A DNA stretch of 64,000 nt from Oegoconia quadripuncta (GCA_949316235.1 OX438749.1:10868914-10932913); one strand, 5' to 3'. Positions 28,511 to 41,868 are shown, counted from the stretch's first letter. The notes: generated by a model from the sequence alone, not told the origin. Made by a program: numbers and translations.

Positions 28511-29751
28511 ATGGTTAGGTATAATTATAAAAACTCAATTTTAGCGAAATTCTGAGAAATAAATTTGCTTTGTGTACCTTGAGCACAGATTGGGGGTAAT
28601 CTGTGACCTTGAGTCAATTTGTCTTGAGTTCTATAGACTTAAATACTAGATTTATCTATATAGATTTATATACAAGTAATGAATTAGTTTGCGGTCGGAG
28701 GCGGCACGAGTAGCGCTGCTGTTATATCATTTCCCATAATAATTCATACATTTCAACCTCGACCTGTGCTGTGCTGCATCTAGTTTACTCCAGGCTTTAC
28801 AAACAAATAGATATCACACACCTACCTATAGATTTACATACTCAACACAAATTTTAAAATTTACTAAACATTTTCTATATACCTAATATTTCTGCTTCAT
28901 TGAATGTGTACAATATAGGTACATTGCAATGAAAATAAAACTCAGCTTATTGACCACATTGCTAAGTTTTGTTATAAAGAATTCTTGGTGTGTCTTCTAT
29001 GTATTGGTTTTGGAATTTTCAAAATTTGTAAACGGATATGAAAACTAGAAATTAGAGTACCGTATGAAAAAATTTAACCAATTTTAAACAATTAATGCCT
29101 ATCTGTCACAGCGAACTATACGAGTGTCACTGTCAAAGCTTTGATATGTTTGAATAGGCACGGATCCAATGAGCAAAAAGTGATATAAAAAGCCATATAT
29201 AAATAAATAAAAAAAGTGTATTCTGATTAACGAATAACATAAGGTTTTGCAAGTGAAAATATTGATATTATTTTAGACGAGTTGCTGTCTCTCTCATGTT
29301 GCTGTGCCTTCACAAGGTCCTTATTGATACAGTACACTATAATGTCTTCAAAACAAAACATATGGAATGCAATAAATGATTTGATTTGATTCGAGTGCGA
29401 GTGTTAGATATCGCACAGCAAATGTTAGTTTTTAGAACCCACTTCCACGTTCACGTTCTTTTAATAGATGCACTAAATCGATGGAAACTAGCACAGTATC
29501 AGGTATATGCTCATGTTTTAAGAGTTTTATTATCCACACAGTGCATTGACCAATCAAGACGCGACATAAAATACCTTTTGCCGCTGAAGACTTTGATCCT
29601 TACTGCAGCAAGAGTTGTGATCCTGGCTGCATTAGAATGTCCCAATGAACGCGCCATATTCAGCGTTAGCCGTTGAATAGTTCCGTGGTGAGCAGATGAT
29701 CCCGGCCGCAGCATAAGGTTGTGAATATCAACACAATGTATTGTCATCGGT
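28511..29751. other. Gene-free stretch
   Basis: No supported exon. A LINE-tail-like ATAAATGATTTGATTTGATT occurs near 29374. Confidence 0.45.
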
Positions 29752-29990
29752 TTTTTTTATGCTCAACGGATTGGTACTTGACCTCAATCATACCTGATGT
29801 TAAGTGAAGATGAGGTCGAAAGTGGAAACGTACTGACCCGGAAACCTCAACACATTTGGGGGACTGGCTATCTTATCTCTGACAACCGGAACACAACAAT
29901 GCTATTAGCGTTGCTGCTTGGCAGCAGATTTAGATAAGATGGTGGTAGCTAGCCAGGCGGACATTTAAAATGCCCTACCACCAACCAACG
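29752..29990 (-). mobile_element. Retroposon family R, longest copy
   Basis: T-run-ATGCTCAACGGATTGG, ACCTGATGTTAAGTGAAGAT, GGACTGGCTATCTTATCTC and GACAACCGGAACACAACAAT. It matches the plus-strand copy at 15545 over its length. Confidence 0.7.
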
Positions 29991-31844
29991 GTTCTGGACG
30001 TGTATATAAAATTTCTAGCTGAAATGTTGAGGAATGACAAAATACATGAAACGCTGGTGAATTAACCATTTATGCAGGTTTTGAGATAGAGCAAAACATC
30101 TTTAAAAACAATATAAATTGTCCGAAAAAGAACCTTATTTCATTCCAGTGTTAGGTCAGTCACAAATTTTTGATGTATTACATTATGAACTTAGACCAAG
30201 AACCTGAAAAACTTTTACTATGGGACCATTTCTCTATAAATCAATTACTACAGGAAAAAGTAGTGAGGTTTCACACGGAACCCTCGGAGCGTAAAGCAGA
30301 CTCCACACACTTGTCCAGTTTTATTATAACATTAATTTCATATTTATGACATCACTGGCGACCAGTATAGCCTTTATTCAGAAATTCGTTAAATATTAAA
30401 CGTTATGACCTGCTTATTTATCCTTCCTATTTTAAATTCACGGCAATGGCACATGCGTTGGATTTGCCATTATTAACAGCGCTCAATGTGAACCCTAGTA
30501 TGAATAATTTAATCCACTCTAGACGTATAGTGTGGGAGAACACGCAGACGCTGCTATAATATATTTGTGACAAACTTATGTACTATGCACATGTATTATA
30601 AATATATATTTTAGGCATTCACCATAAATTTACTTTTACTTAGGAAAACATAAATAAGTAAACTCTCAACCCACACAGAAATAATTGACGTGATAGTTTT
30701 GTGCCGCATATATTTCATTATCACTCGGCCCTTAGCAAAGTTTGGTTGAATTAACATTGTAGGTATATAAAGAAAGAACTTATCGGTGGACTAAGCATCA
30801 AATTTTCCACTTCGTATTTCAACTAACCCGATAATGGCGGACAGAACGCTTATTATGTTGGCAATATTTGTATTGTAATACCATACCTTTGCAACTAAAA
30901 TTCTGAAAACCTACCGAAAAGTTGTCACTTAGATTTTTTCACTGTTTCAATCAGCCTTGCATTGTCTTAGAACAGGAAATTGTTAAAAGATGTTTGAAAC
31001 TTTCTAACCGTCAACTCTCGGTGTAGTTAGATCCCATCCTGCTTCGAATATTAATGTTGTTTCTTTCCTCGGAAATCTCTTGTGTTTAAGGGACGCTCTA
31101 CAGGTACAAACAAAATACACGAATGTTAAGTGTAACTGTGTGTAAATATTTATTCTGTCTAATTACTTATTAACATTAAATTGAAAAAGAAATATGAATA
31201 CTTTATACATAACATTGTAATCATTCAAAAGTTAAGTTTAAATCCTATTTCGGTAAGCCTAATTCCATTCATCAAGGTAGATTCCATTAACTTTTAACGA
31301 GTAAAACTTTTGGAAAAACCGCTATATATTTTCAGTTGCGATGTGACGACACGCTGGGAAAGTGAGCTGAAATTAACCTAGACTGAACAGTAATTATGTA
31401 GGAAATAGGACAATTTGACGTCGTAATGGAACGTGAAATGATAAACAATCCACAGTAATACTAGCAATGCATTTAGGTAATTATTATTAAAATAATAATT
31501 CGTGCTGGCCGTTAACAATAAAAAATTTCTACAGTGGTCTCCACGCACCGATATGCAAACTGTGGGACGTTCACCCTAAAGGAAGTCGCTGGATCCAGGC
31601 CGCTTTTAAGCGGTTGCTTTAGAAACCTATTGAGTTCTATATCCAACTGCGGAAATCGCGTATGTTATGATGATGATTTATATGTAACCGTGGATCTGCT
31701 GACCAATATAGAGTTTAGCGATTCCCAACATGGTAAGGTGGGTGTTAAACAAGATTTTTTTACACCAACCATAGTTAGTTGAGTAAGTTTATTGAGCACG
31801 TCTATATTAGACATTTATTTACCGAATAAGCAGAACATATAACT
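29991..31844. other. Gene-free stretch
   Basis: No gene or clear repeat seen. An 82-codon ORF at 31534 lacks a recognisable domain. Confidence 0.4.
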
Positions 31845-32084
31845 AAACTAGCTGTTACTCGCGTAGAATTCATTCTACTACCAAATGCGTCATTCTAGGA
31901 CTCCAATTCCACTAACGATACCTCTCCTACAGGAATCAGTTACTTTTCAAGGATAAAAAGTAGCCTAAGGTTCCAGGTCCTAATCGGTCTACCAACCAAA
32001 TTTTATCCAAATCTGTCTGTGAAGAGAAGATACATACATAAACACACACCCACAAAAACATTCGCATTTTTAATATTAGTTAGG
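31845..32084 (-). mobile_element. Helitron-like element, older family
   Basis: It reads from AACTAGCTGTTACTCGCG to GCATTTTTAATATTAGTTAG. It contains CCAAATTTTATCCAAATC, as in the diverged 11624 copy. Confidence 0.5.
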
Positions 32085-32164
32085 ATTGGCATGTATTAAT
32101 AATGTTTAACATCGTAAAAATGTACTATGAAATCGGTGCAGTGCTGTGTGATTATGGCACATAA

Positions 32165-32385
32165 AAAGAATAGAACCAAGCCGCCTCTTCCCGTGGGTGT
32201 CGTAAAAGGCGACTAAGGGATCTTTCACCAAAAAACATCTGTAGATTTGCATATTTTAATGGCACTGGGCTCATCCTTGTTACTTGTGCATTTCGGTATA
32301 TTTCTTAAGGTGAAAAACACTTATATTTGGCATATTTCTGACCACAACATTTGGGATAAAGGTCGTGGCGTTATGTATTATGTAT
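32165..32385 (+). mobile_element. LINE 3' end
   Basis: AAGCCGCCTCTTCCCGTGGG, GTCGTAAAAGGCGACTAAGG, then GATAAAGGTCGTGGCGTTATG. This is the conserved untranslated tail of a lepidopteran LINE, heavily 5'-truncated. Confidence 0.65.
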
Positions 32386-34206
32386 GAAAATCGGCGGTAA
32401 CTAAGGTAAAAATAGAAATAATAAAATTATTGAATGCGCGACATATCTTTTTGCTTCGAGTGACATGCGACCCCATTAGTAAATATAAACTTGTCATGTA
32501 TAAAGCTGGGGGATTTTTATTCAATTAATTTCACCGCTGACAACGGATCTGAATCGGATTTAACATTATCTCAATATATGGAGTTCGCTGTAATTATATT
32601 AAATTAATTATTGTGTGTATAATCACCATATACTTATTTAAGTCCCACATTAGACCAGTGTCATATTATTCAGAATTGTATGTATTATATATTAATTACG
32701 TAAAATACCATAATAGTATTTTAGATAAGCTTGAATAGACTTCATGTTATATCATTCTCAGCTCTCCAAAAGAATAAAACAACCGTCTATTCTAGGTGAT
32801 TATTATTTTTGAAACTATTCTAATTTTTGTAAAAATTTGTAAGAATTAGCTATTATTTTCCTCTTCAGTTTTGTATAATAAACTTTATTAGCATTACATT
32901 AAGAGTCTTCAGTAGTGTGGCGAAGTTTTTGACAATTCACAAGTAGGTATATAGTTATCTTCCGGTGGTGATTCATTCATTATATTATACTTTGCACATT
33001 ATAACAAAGTAGATGGATTATAAACAAACTAAATAACTACCATACCTTATTTCCTGCAGGACAATACAGAGAAAACCGCAAACTTGTGAAATATTGTACG
33101 AATGATAAATGGAGTGACTCGTGCGTTATTAGGCCGGGACATGCAAAGCGTCCTCTTGTTACGATCACATATAGCGACACGTTACATTATTTCATTTATG
33201 CACATAAAAGGAGGTATTGTTTCCAACCGCATGAAGGTACCGCGCTATGAATACAGTTGTATCCACGGATAGTATTATTGTCTTTTTTTGGATACTTGTG
33301 TAGCTACGGGCAGTTAAGTGGATAGACTGCCTCACCCTCAAAAAGCATTTGATTTTCATTATTTTAACAATAAAGCCCGGTGGCTAGATCTGTTGATGGT
33401 TGGATCAACATGGTATCACGGTACCGAGTTGTGAGATCATTATCAGCTTTACACGTCCTTACTATTGGAGCACAGCCTCCTATCTCTAGCAGAGGGTATG
33501 CTACGCGGGCCCAGTGCGGATTAGGATTTGTGTTAGAATAGGGGTCACCTGAATGTCAGTGCTTTTAAACCGCCACTCTTAAATGTACCCTTCTAAGCAC
33601 GAAAACTCTCATATTAAAATCCCACTTGTGTCACCCATCCAAGGAGTGAGGGCGCGAAACATTGCTTAACTTTGCTAATAGAAAACGAATCGTGATGGAA
33701 CCATAAGGCCACGAAAGTCCTAAATATTATGCACGTAGGTTTTTAGAGATGTTGAGAAATCAAAATGAGATAATTCTTAATATTTTTTATTAAAACTTGT
33801 CTTCACAGACGAAGTTAATTGCTCATCGTCTTCGTACACCCCTCTTCCTGTAGCAGTCACGTAGCCAACGATGCGTAGTAGATAGCTACGCTGCTACGAA
33901 TATATCTAGATCTAGCGCTTTCTTACTTTAATCCAGGAGAATTATAAATATACGATTTTGTGTATTATATATAACAAAATAATATTTACTTATGGTGTTG
34001 TTGTGTAGGCATGCATGTCGCCCGCATTGATCGATTACTATGGCCATTGTTGTATGTAGAGCCGTAAAATCTACGATTATCAACCACTGCAAAAAAACAC
34101 AGATTTGTTCACTCAGAGCAGCATCTTGTGTCCAAAACTATTAGTGCATCGAAACAAGCAGACTAGTTTATCTACTTTATTGGTTGAACTACTACTGATA
34201 TAGTAG
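32386..34206. other. Mostly gene-free, with an old LINE relic
   Basis: About 33480-33720 resembles the relic at 11103 (AGCAC...TTTTAAACCGCC, TTGCTTAACTTTGCTAAT, GAAAACGAATCGTGATGG). I see nothing in the rest. Confidence 0.4.
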
Positions 34207-34440
34207 TTTGACGACCGATTCGTGTAGTGGATAGTGACCCTGTCAGCGAAACCAACGGTTGCGGGTCCGAATCCCGCGAGGGGCAAATGTTTGTGTGATG
34301 AATGCTAACATTTATTGCCGAGTCATGGCTGTTTATATAAATATTTATGTATGTTCATCCGTTATCTAGTTTCGATAGTACAAGGTTTACCCAGTTTATG
34401 GATGATTGGTGTAAGTGTCCGAAATATTTATTATTATTAC
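34207..34440 (+). mobile_element. tRNA-derived SINE family II
   Basis: A-box-like TTCGTGTAGTGGATAGTGAC, B-box-like GGGTCCGAATCCCGCGAGGG, then GTGTGATGAATGCTAAC and CGAGTCATGGCTGTT, with a tail of ATTATTATTAC. It is a SINE head, not a tRNA gene: there is no foldable acceptor stem. Confidence 0.75.
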
Positions 34441-34639
34441 ATTTGTTACTGTAGTAAGTGTTCCATAAATGACACCAGCAAAGCTACATGTTTTAACCAC
34501 ATAAATGTAGGGTTTAATAATAAACGAGTGGACGGCGGTAAACGAGCGACACATATATTCAAAGAAAGCAACACACATTACTTCAACGCCTAGTGTTCAA
34601 CCACTGGAACGCTTCTAGAACGTTCCTTGTATAAGTTGT

Positions 34640-34832
34640 GGACTAACTTTGTGTGAATAGAATTCTTAAAGGTCGGCACCGCATGGGCAGCCCTCTTAGT
34701 ATTGCAAATGTTTATGAACGGCGGTGACCACTGGCTCGGTTGGTTTGCCTTTGAATCTATTTCAATATATTCAAGTGTGGGCAAGGAAGCTGGAGATGAG
34801 ATATATAAACACCTCTATATATATATATATAT
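34640..34832 (+). mobile_element. Old LINE tail and (TA)n run
   Basis: AAAGGTCGGCACCGCATGGG...GAACGGCGGTGACCA is a decayed version of the LINE tail at 57240-57400. A short (AT)n run follows at about 34813-34832. Confidence 0.5.
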
Positions 34833-36690
34833 AATCGTCATAGCTGCGAGGCGAGAAACATGTTAAGATGCGAGCAGGGTAGTGAACAGTAAAAACTAAG
34901 AACAAGCAAGAAACTCGAAGGGTTGCTCATTAAAAGTAGGTTTGTATACCTATTACACAAAGGCACGATAATATTTCATTATTAATTGTGAAATGTGGCA
35001 ATGGCAAGCGAACGAGCTGGTTACATCCAGGGATGATTATCATCTAAATAGTCTGATATTGTATGATATGCCTTTTTTATAAGTATCATAAGGAAGATTT
35101 TGTATATCAACGGGAACCTTATTGGAAAAATATATTGCCCTTTGAACTGACTTTGCAGTAAAATGTAAAACCTGGCTGTATTACGGCGGGGACCAGCTTC
35201 ACGTTAGCGTCAGAATGGCTGGTTGCCTGTGGCGTCTGGCACTGAGTTTTTATTCAAGAATTGCTATCTATTTGCTAGTAAGTAATTGCTTTTCCAGCAA
35301 TATCTTTCAAGTGTATAGTGATTATAATCATGATCGATGCTTTGGAATTTAGTCGCGAATGCAATGATGAAAAGATACGGTCAAATCAAAGTCTAGTTTT
35401 CATGGCACTGTCACCTTTATCATTTCAGCACGTTGATGCTCATGAAAAATTGTGATCGTTGATCAGCCGTACCTTGTTTCCTTTTACTTTTAGATATAAT
35501 TTAGCTTAAGTATTATTTTCATTTTGTTAATATGGGAATTTTAAAGTATATTACTCCAACTTTACCCGATAAACATACTATGCAAAAAGCAATGGAAAAG
35601 GCCAGGTTTTATTTTCCATTGTGCATTTACAATCCGAAAAGAATTTCTCGATAACTTCGCAAATCCAGAGGGGTCGTTTATCGGCAGGGAAGCAGCGACA
35701 AACGTTCTTATTTCAATTGCAGTGAACCTCTGTTCGGATCGACTTTTCTACTCTGCATTTCGCGGCCAGTCAGAATTTGTAAGGGTGAATTATTTTAGTG
35801 AGAAACGCTTGTGGGTACACAATGCGGCTTCAAGTGCAGTAACATACCACTGTACACTTTTAACTAACTATTCCGCGATGTGGTGAGCTCGGGCTAGACA
35901 TTAAAACGAGTGTGCCCCATTAAAATAAATTAGAAAATCCATTTGTCTGCCAGATCCGAGACAAAGAACAATAAACTCCAAAACAAATTAGGAAGCGATG
36001 TAGGTATTTAAAATAAAAAAAATGTAGTCTTTCGTTAAATGATACTCCACTTCACATCAGGTGTGATTGAGGTCAAGTACCATCCCGTTGTGCATAAAAA
36101 AATAAAAAAATATTTCGATTATTAAAATTGTCATGTACCTACTCTTGGTGAACTAAGAAAATGTAAATAAAACTGTTAAAATTTAAACATCAGTGATTCA
36201 CTGTAAAATATAAAACCGTACTAAAATCGAATCACGCATTACAGAGGTACTTCCAGACAAAGGTTGCACTTACGCATAATCATACATACGCACATAAACA
36301 TATATACGCAACCACACATGTATAATATTCTTTTACACCAAAAAAATACATATAACAGAGTACAAACAATAGGTCATGTACAAAAGTGGACTTATCCCTT
36401 TAAGAGATATCTTCCAACCAACCTGAGCATTGAAGTAGGAAACGGAGTAAATTTGGGGTTTAGCAGCAACAACAACAAAATGAAAAAATACTACACTGAA
36501 TAATAAAACAAATAAAAAGAAAAGATTACCAAATAATAAACTTACATTAAACACAATATACAGGGTGGATAGTTTCAATGGGGCAGCCAAGGGAGGTACC
36601 TTAATCGTTGCAGCTACAAGAAATTGGTCTTAGGAGACTATCCATAATTTTTCCTACCTACTACGATATAAATACATAACATAAAATAAT
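34833..36690. other. Gene-free, with a short R retroposon and a lone TIR-like end
   Basis: A short family-R tail (CACATCAGGTGTGATTGAGG...GTGCATAAAAAAATAAAAAA) lies at 36050-36110. TATACAGGGTGGATAG at 36558 looks like one end of a mariner-type MITE, but I find no partner end. Confidence 0.5.
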
Positions 36691-36891
36691 CTAACTAATA
36701 TTATAAATGCGAAAGTTTGGATGTTTGTTTGTTTATTTGTTTGTTTGTTGCTCAATCACGGCTTGGATGAAATTTGGTATATAGGTAGAATATACCCTTT
36801 TATCCCGATAAAGCGAGTAGTTCCCGCGGGATAGACCAATTTCCGCGATAAAGTTATTCCACGCAGGCGAATCCGCGGGCGGAAAGCTAGT
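36691..36891 (+). mobile_element. Helitron-like non-autonomous element
   Basis: It starts CTAACTAATATTATAAATGC and ends CCGCGGGCGGAAAGCTAGT. The 3' GC-rich palindrome followed by CTAGT fits Helitron termini. Confidence 0.65.
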
Positions 36892-37539
36892 ATATTATAA
36901 ACATACATACACATAATAATATCACGAAAGATAGGAGGGGATTACCCCTCTCTTTTAGCCTTTTAACATTTAGCATTAGCTCTTTTAACCTTTCCTTAAA
37001 TACTGCAATTGAAGTGAATTGTAATACACATACAACGCCGTCAAACATATAATATCTGTGGTTTTTCGTCGGGGGTTAACTGAACTACATTTTCAAAAAA
37101 AAAACATGAATATTGATGAATTCCGCCTTGTTTATTATATTTACTTTTTTAAATTCGCATACAACCTTGCTCATCTCTTTTTCATTTAAAAGTCGTCACA
37201 GTCAGAGTTCCAAATTGAAATTATTTTTTTCTTTATCCTGAAGTTTTATTGATTCCAAATTCAAAACCACTCTACTAAACTCTCCACGATGCTTAATTTC
37301 ATGCTCCTCTTCTGATTGGCTAGTGTATTGATTAGGAACATTTCATAGCATTTTCAAGAAAATACATTAGCTAGATTTTATGTACAAAGGGCGCTTTGAA
37401 CTCTTCGTTGGGGCGGCAGACCCGATGTTAGTCGGAGCTTGCGAACTCGGATTAAATAGTAATTTTTCATGAGTGCCAAATGGGGCGTGAAATTTACACA
37501 TGTTGTAACTTTTAACGTATTTCCTGTGCGTCGAATATA
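36892..37539. other. Gene-free stretch
   Basis: No gene or clear repeat seen. Confidence 0.4.
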
Positions 37540-37802
37540 CAGGGTGTAACGGTTAAGTGTAGTCATATTTTAAGGGCTTGTTCTACCCATCAATACGAAC
37601 AACTTTTACTATGGGGGCAACTTCGAAATCGCGAAAAAAAAATCAGCTGTTTCATACATTGCATCGGGAGGTTATTGAAATTTTCTATGGAACAGCTCAT
37701 TTTTTTTTCGCGATTTCGAAGTTGCCCCCATAGTAAAAGTTGTTCGTATTGATGGGTAGAACAAGCCCTTAAAATATGACTACACTTAACCGTTACACGG
37801 TG
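37540..37802. mobile_element. Palindromic MITE with TA target duplication
   Basis: A 263-bp element that is almost one inverted repeat. It begins CAGGGTGTAACGGTTAAG and ends CTTAACCGTTACACGGTG, with TA on both sides (37538-37539 and 37803-37804). Both arms include AACTTTTACTATGGGGGCAA or its complement. It was probably mobilised by a mariner-type transposase. Confidence 0.88.
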
Positions 37803-38689
37803 TATATTGAATGTCATAATAGCTCTATTTAATAATTCTAAAATTTAGCTTCCATTTGACTAATGTGTATATAGATCACGCTGTACATGAAACGTCTGCC
37901 ATATATTGCAGAAGTTGTCATATTGGGGTTATTGAAAAATTTAGGATGGTTTGCGCCTTACAGCGTTTTCCATCCTCTTTCAAGTTTATTTATTTATTTA
38001 TTGGGATCACATACATTTTACATTAATGAAAATAATTATAATAAAGCAATGTTCTAATATATGCGCCAATAACAGGTGAACACTGCATTCATAAGACTAA
38101 TAGCTACAAAACGACACAATTCCACTCGAGATATGTCGAACGTGTCTTAGATGGCTTGAATATTCGATGTGTGATTATTACAAAAATATTTTGTTAGAAG
38201 CATCGAATATGAAATATTGGTAAAATCCTATGTAAACTACCAACAGATACTCGCAGCAACAGATTGGAAATATATCAAAACAAAACTTTCCGTCTCTGTC
38301 TGGAGGCATCTTCGGCAATCAGAAAACAATTTCCTTCCGCTTCCAAGGATAAAGTGTAAAAAGCGAGAGGGTTGAGTAGATTTCTTTAGACACTTTGTGT
38401 TTGTTTGGATTGAGAAATGGGGAAGCTAGTTAAAAGAAGGGGATATGGCTTATTTTAGTGTTCTGTTGTTGTATGTTAGTGTTTAAAATTAACCGTCGTT
38501 CGTTCGTCCGGTCATGTAAATAATCATTTATTGACTTCACAACTTTACATACATTTTCACCAAATACATTAGATAACGGTTAGAACATATGTGAAGCCTG
38601 GTTCCTGAACTTGGAAAAGTAATTTGTATTTCAAGTAACCAGGTCTTCACCTCCAGAGCGAGGAAATTAATTTACACCATGAAACTTCT
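37803..38689. other. Gene-free stretch
   Basis: A (TTTA)n stretch with GGGATCACATACATT near 37985 may be a minus-strand retroposon tail. No gene seen. Confidence 0.4.
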
Positions 38690-39140
38690 TCGTAATGCGG
38701 CTACAAGCCGCTTGTTCTTTTCAGTATATATTGCTCTTTGCCAACCACGCTACTTCCGTACTTATCCAGTTAGTGAGATCACAGCGTTCTGTTCTAAAAG
38801 TATCTAAGGTTCTAAGGAAACCATTCAGATTTCCCACCGATGCCCTTTATAGAGAGGCAAAGGTACTGAACGAAGACAACTATTTTTATTACAGCTTACT
38901 ATCTATATGCATAAAATAGTCCTCAATTCGCCAGAATATCCACGTATGCTGCAAAAACGTATTTTTAGAGTCCCAACCTGCAAGGTGCAGACCTGTTTTG
39001 CTAAGTTATCTGTACAACAAATTGGTGCGACTTGCAGACTCAAACTTTGTAGCGTCCGGGAAACCAAATTAAAATTGAAAAACATGTTTATAACTTGGAC
39101 TTACCTTAAAACCGAAAGATTCTTAAGAACCATAGTTTAA
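38690..39140 (+). pseudogene. LINE reverse-transcriptase C-terminal relic
   Basis: One frame gives a KVLRKPFRFPTDALYREAKV segment and a shifted frame continues with KLCSVRETKLKLKNMFI and WTYLKTERFL. This is the typical end of jockey-like ORF2 proteins (KPxxxPTxxLY...FKxxLxxWL). Frameshifts separate the parts, so it is a dead fragment. Confidence 0.6.
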
Positions 39141-40149
39141 ACAGTAACCACCACTAAGCAAATGTGCACGCATATACATAGATTCACAATATACACACAC
39201 ACGCACTAGGCATAGATTTTAAGAATAATTCATTTTAGAAATTGTGAACTGTATAATATATATATAAATAATACTATTTTAGGCCATGATTCTCATCATT
39301 TGGCAATTCACAATCTGACCGCCTACTAATACTAATACTGCGCCCATGATTTCAGTAATGTTGCGTGCCAGCTAACACTGCTACCCTTTTCCAGTAGGGA
39401 TGTGTTTGTGTAAGGCTGCTGATGATGATGACGAGGTAATCTTTACTTTCACACACTTCCACAACCTATAAAAATGTTAAATGTCTCCCATGGAGCAATT
39501 GGTATTACAGTTCATGACAGGATTATTCCTAATCGCCACGCTGGGCAACCGAGCAAATCGCAGACTTTTGGGGGCCCTGAATCAATTATGCTGCTGCCCA
39601 TAACTGGATAGATATACCGTTATGCTCATGAAACACGAAAGCTTACTTTGCTTTACTTCATTCAGTAAATAATTCATTCAGCTACCAACCAAATTGCAAA
39701 TTTACTCTCGTCGTAAGGCTCCAGTAGGATTCTAGTTACGAAAAAGACGAAGTTTCATTAAAGATTCCAGTTTAATTAAGTTCCTGTTCTGTCGGTACAG
39801 TTTTAAAAATGACTCCATCACTTAAATATTTACTTATTTTTAAATCCAAACAGTAGGTCAAACAACTGATAGTATACGGAACAGACATTACCCGTTCTCG
39901 ATTCACACTCTGCAGATTTTTAGGGTTTCGTACGTCCGAATGAAAAAGGATTTAAAGAATCACACCGATTAAATTGAATTTTGGTACTCATATGAATTTA
40001 GACGGACGTGAATAAATGTGTTTTGAATATGGAGGTCAGTTTGGGGGTAAATTAGAAAATAAAAAAGTTTTGCAAGGTGTACCGTGAGATATAGAAAATG
40101 AAAGGTCTTGTTATGAGGGTTTCAAATATATATATTTTTATAATTTGTA
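39141..40149. other. Gene-free stretch
   Basis: No gene or clear repeat seen. Confidence 0.4.
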
Positions 40150-40230
40150 AATATTCGACCTCATCTTCACTTAACATCAGATGTGATTGAGGTCAAGTAC
40201 CAACCCGTTGTGCATAAAAACAAAAAAAAT
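40150..40230 (+). mobile_element. Short retroposon family R tail
   Basis: CTCATCTTCACTTAACATCAG...CAACCCGTTGTGCATAAAAA with an A-rich end; strongly 5'-truncated. Confidence 0.7.
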
Positions 40231-40444
40231 ATTACTTTTGAAGTTATTTAAGAAAATAGATGAAAATTGACCAATCCCCTTTATCTTCGAAACTTCCGAG
40301 CCTAAAATTTTGGAAAAAATACAGAAAATAATACTTTAATTATAGATTATAGGAAACTTATAAGATGTCTATCGTCATAAAATTACATAGTAAAACTTTC
40401 AATATTTTAGTACAAACTTATATTTGCAGTTCGTATATAATATA

Positions 40445-40735
40445 GACGACCTGTTTGGTGTAGTGGTTAGCAACTCTGACCACTATACCAAAAGGTTGCG
40501 GGTTCGAATCCCGCTAGGGGCATAATGTTCGTGTGATGAATACGGACATGTGTACCCGAGTTATGGATGTTTTCATTTATAATAAGTATTTATTTACAAA
40601 AAAAAAAAAAGTATTTATGTAGTATATCAACCATCTGGTATCCACAACACAAGCCTATAGTTGCTTACTGTGGAACTAGATGGCGCTGTGTGTATGTCTA
40701 AGGATATTTATTTATTTATTTATTTATATAATGTG
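40445..40735 (+). mobile_element. tRNA-derived SINE family I, reference copy
   Basis: Full-length: GACGACCTG, A-box TGGTGTAGTGG, B-box GGGTTCGAATCCCGCTAGGG, GTGTGATGAATACGGACATG, an A-run, TGGAACTAGATGGCGCTGTG and a (TTTA)n tail. The Pol III boxes and short 3' repeat tail define it as a SINE. Confidence 0.9.
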
Positions 40736-40827
40736 AGGACATATTTATCAACTGGAATGTTAAGTTTGTTCTTGGAATAAATTATTTACTGTAAAAAACA
40801 AGGTAGATGGAACATACTCATCGTACT

Positions 40828-41253
40828 GAACCATCTCTACGGGAGTTCAACTTTCACTTCCCCGGTTTATTTAAGTGGCACGTATACAAATTAGTAATTT
40901 TACTAAACATCATTCTGAAGCGTTGAAACAGGTGAAACAAATCAGAAAACAAGAAGGATAATTAAATTATTGTGAATTAGTTTTCAATGAGGTTTACGTT
41001 GCGATATTTATTCCCCGACTGACCAAGTAAGGAGAGTAAAGAACCATCTCTACGGGAGTTCAACTTTCACTTCCCCGGTTTATTTAAGTGGCACGTATAC
41101 AAATTAGTAATTTTACTAAACATCATTCTGAAGCGTTGAAACAGGTGAAACAAATCAGAAAACAAGAAGGATAATTAAATTATTGTGAATTAGTTTTCAA
41201 TGAGGTTTACGTTGCGATATTTATTCCCCGACTGACCAAGTAAGGAGAGTAAA
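40828..41253. repeat. Perfect 213-bp tandem duplication
   Basis: Units 40828-41040 and 41041-41253, both starting GAACCATCTCTACGGGAG and ending AAGGAGAGTAAA, appear identical. It is either a very recent duplication or an assembly artefact. Confidence 0.93.
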
Positions 41254-41261
41254 GTTTTTCG

Positions 41262-41868
41262 GGTGTCTGTAGATTTCTATGTTACGTTATGTGTCCTGTA
41301 TATCATGACGTGCAAGGTGTCGTTAGATTCGTCTTGACCCCAGAGTGTCATAGAAATATATTATTGTCTGACCTGCACTCGAGAAGCCTAAAGGCTAATT
41401 ATAAATATTTATAAAATAATAGCTTATAAAAAGCTGTAAAAAGAAATCTCAATTTATCCAATCATTGCGCCACTGGACGGAATAACCCTTCTTAAACTTT
41501 GTGAAGCACTTTTTAGTCGTCTACTTACCTACACTATACCATGTAATAATAAAAAAATTGTTACATAGTCTTATATCGATATCTGTACAACACTAACATC
41601 AGCAGTACGACGGATTCTGTTCCACGTTCCAAGTTCTATGACCGCGTAGTGTTTGGACATATTTATATTGATGTAAGATTAATAGTGGATTAAAAATATA
41701 ATTATTTTTCAAAGTAATCGCGTTTGGTCTGAAATCACTTGCAGAGGCTATGAATAAAATACAGTGTCTGACCCTTTTGGCTTAATACACCTTTTCGGTT
41801 ACATGTTGTATAGTAAAAAATCAAACATGACGCCGGCATAATTCAGAATGTGTTATCTGTTTTTTTGG
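41262..41868 (+). repeat. Microsatellite-flank repeat, interrupted by about 400 bp
   Basis: TAGATTTCTATGTTACG...GAGTGTCATAG (41262-41355) and TAGTAAAAAATCAAACATGA... (about 41808-41868) match successive parts of 18784-18960. The DNA between is bounded by TGTCTGACC at 41365-41373 and 41765-41773. Confidence 0.55.

Noticed and set aside
34208..34285. Possible tRNA gene
   Set aside because: It has A- and B-box-like motifs but no foldable acceptor stem and continues into a SINE body. The same holds for 40445, 49288 and 58476.
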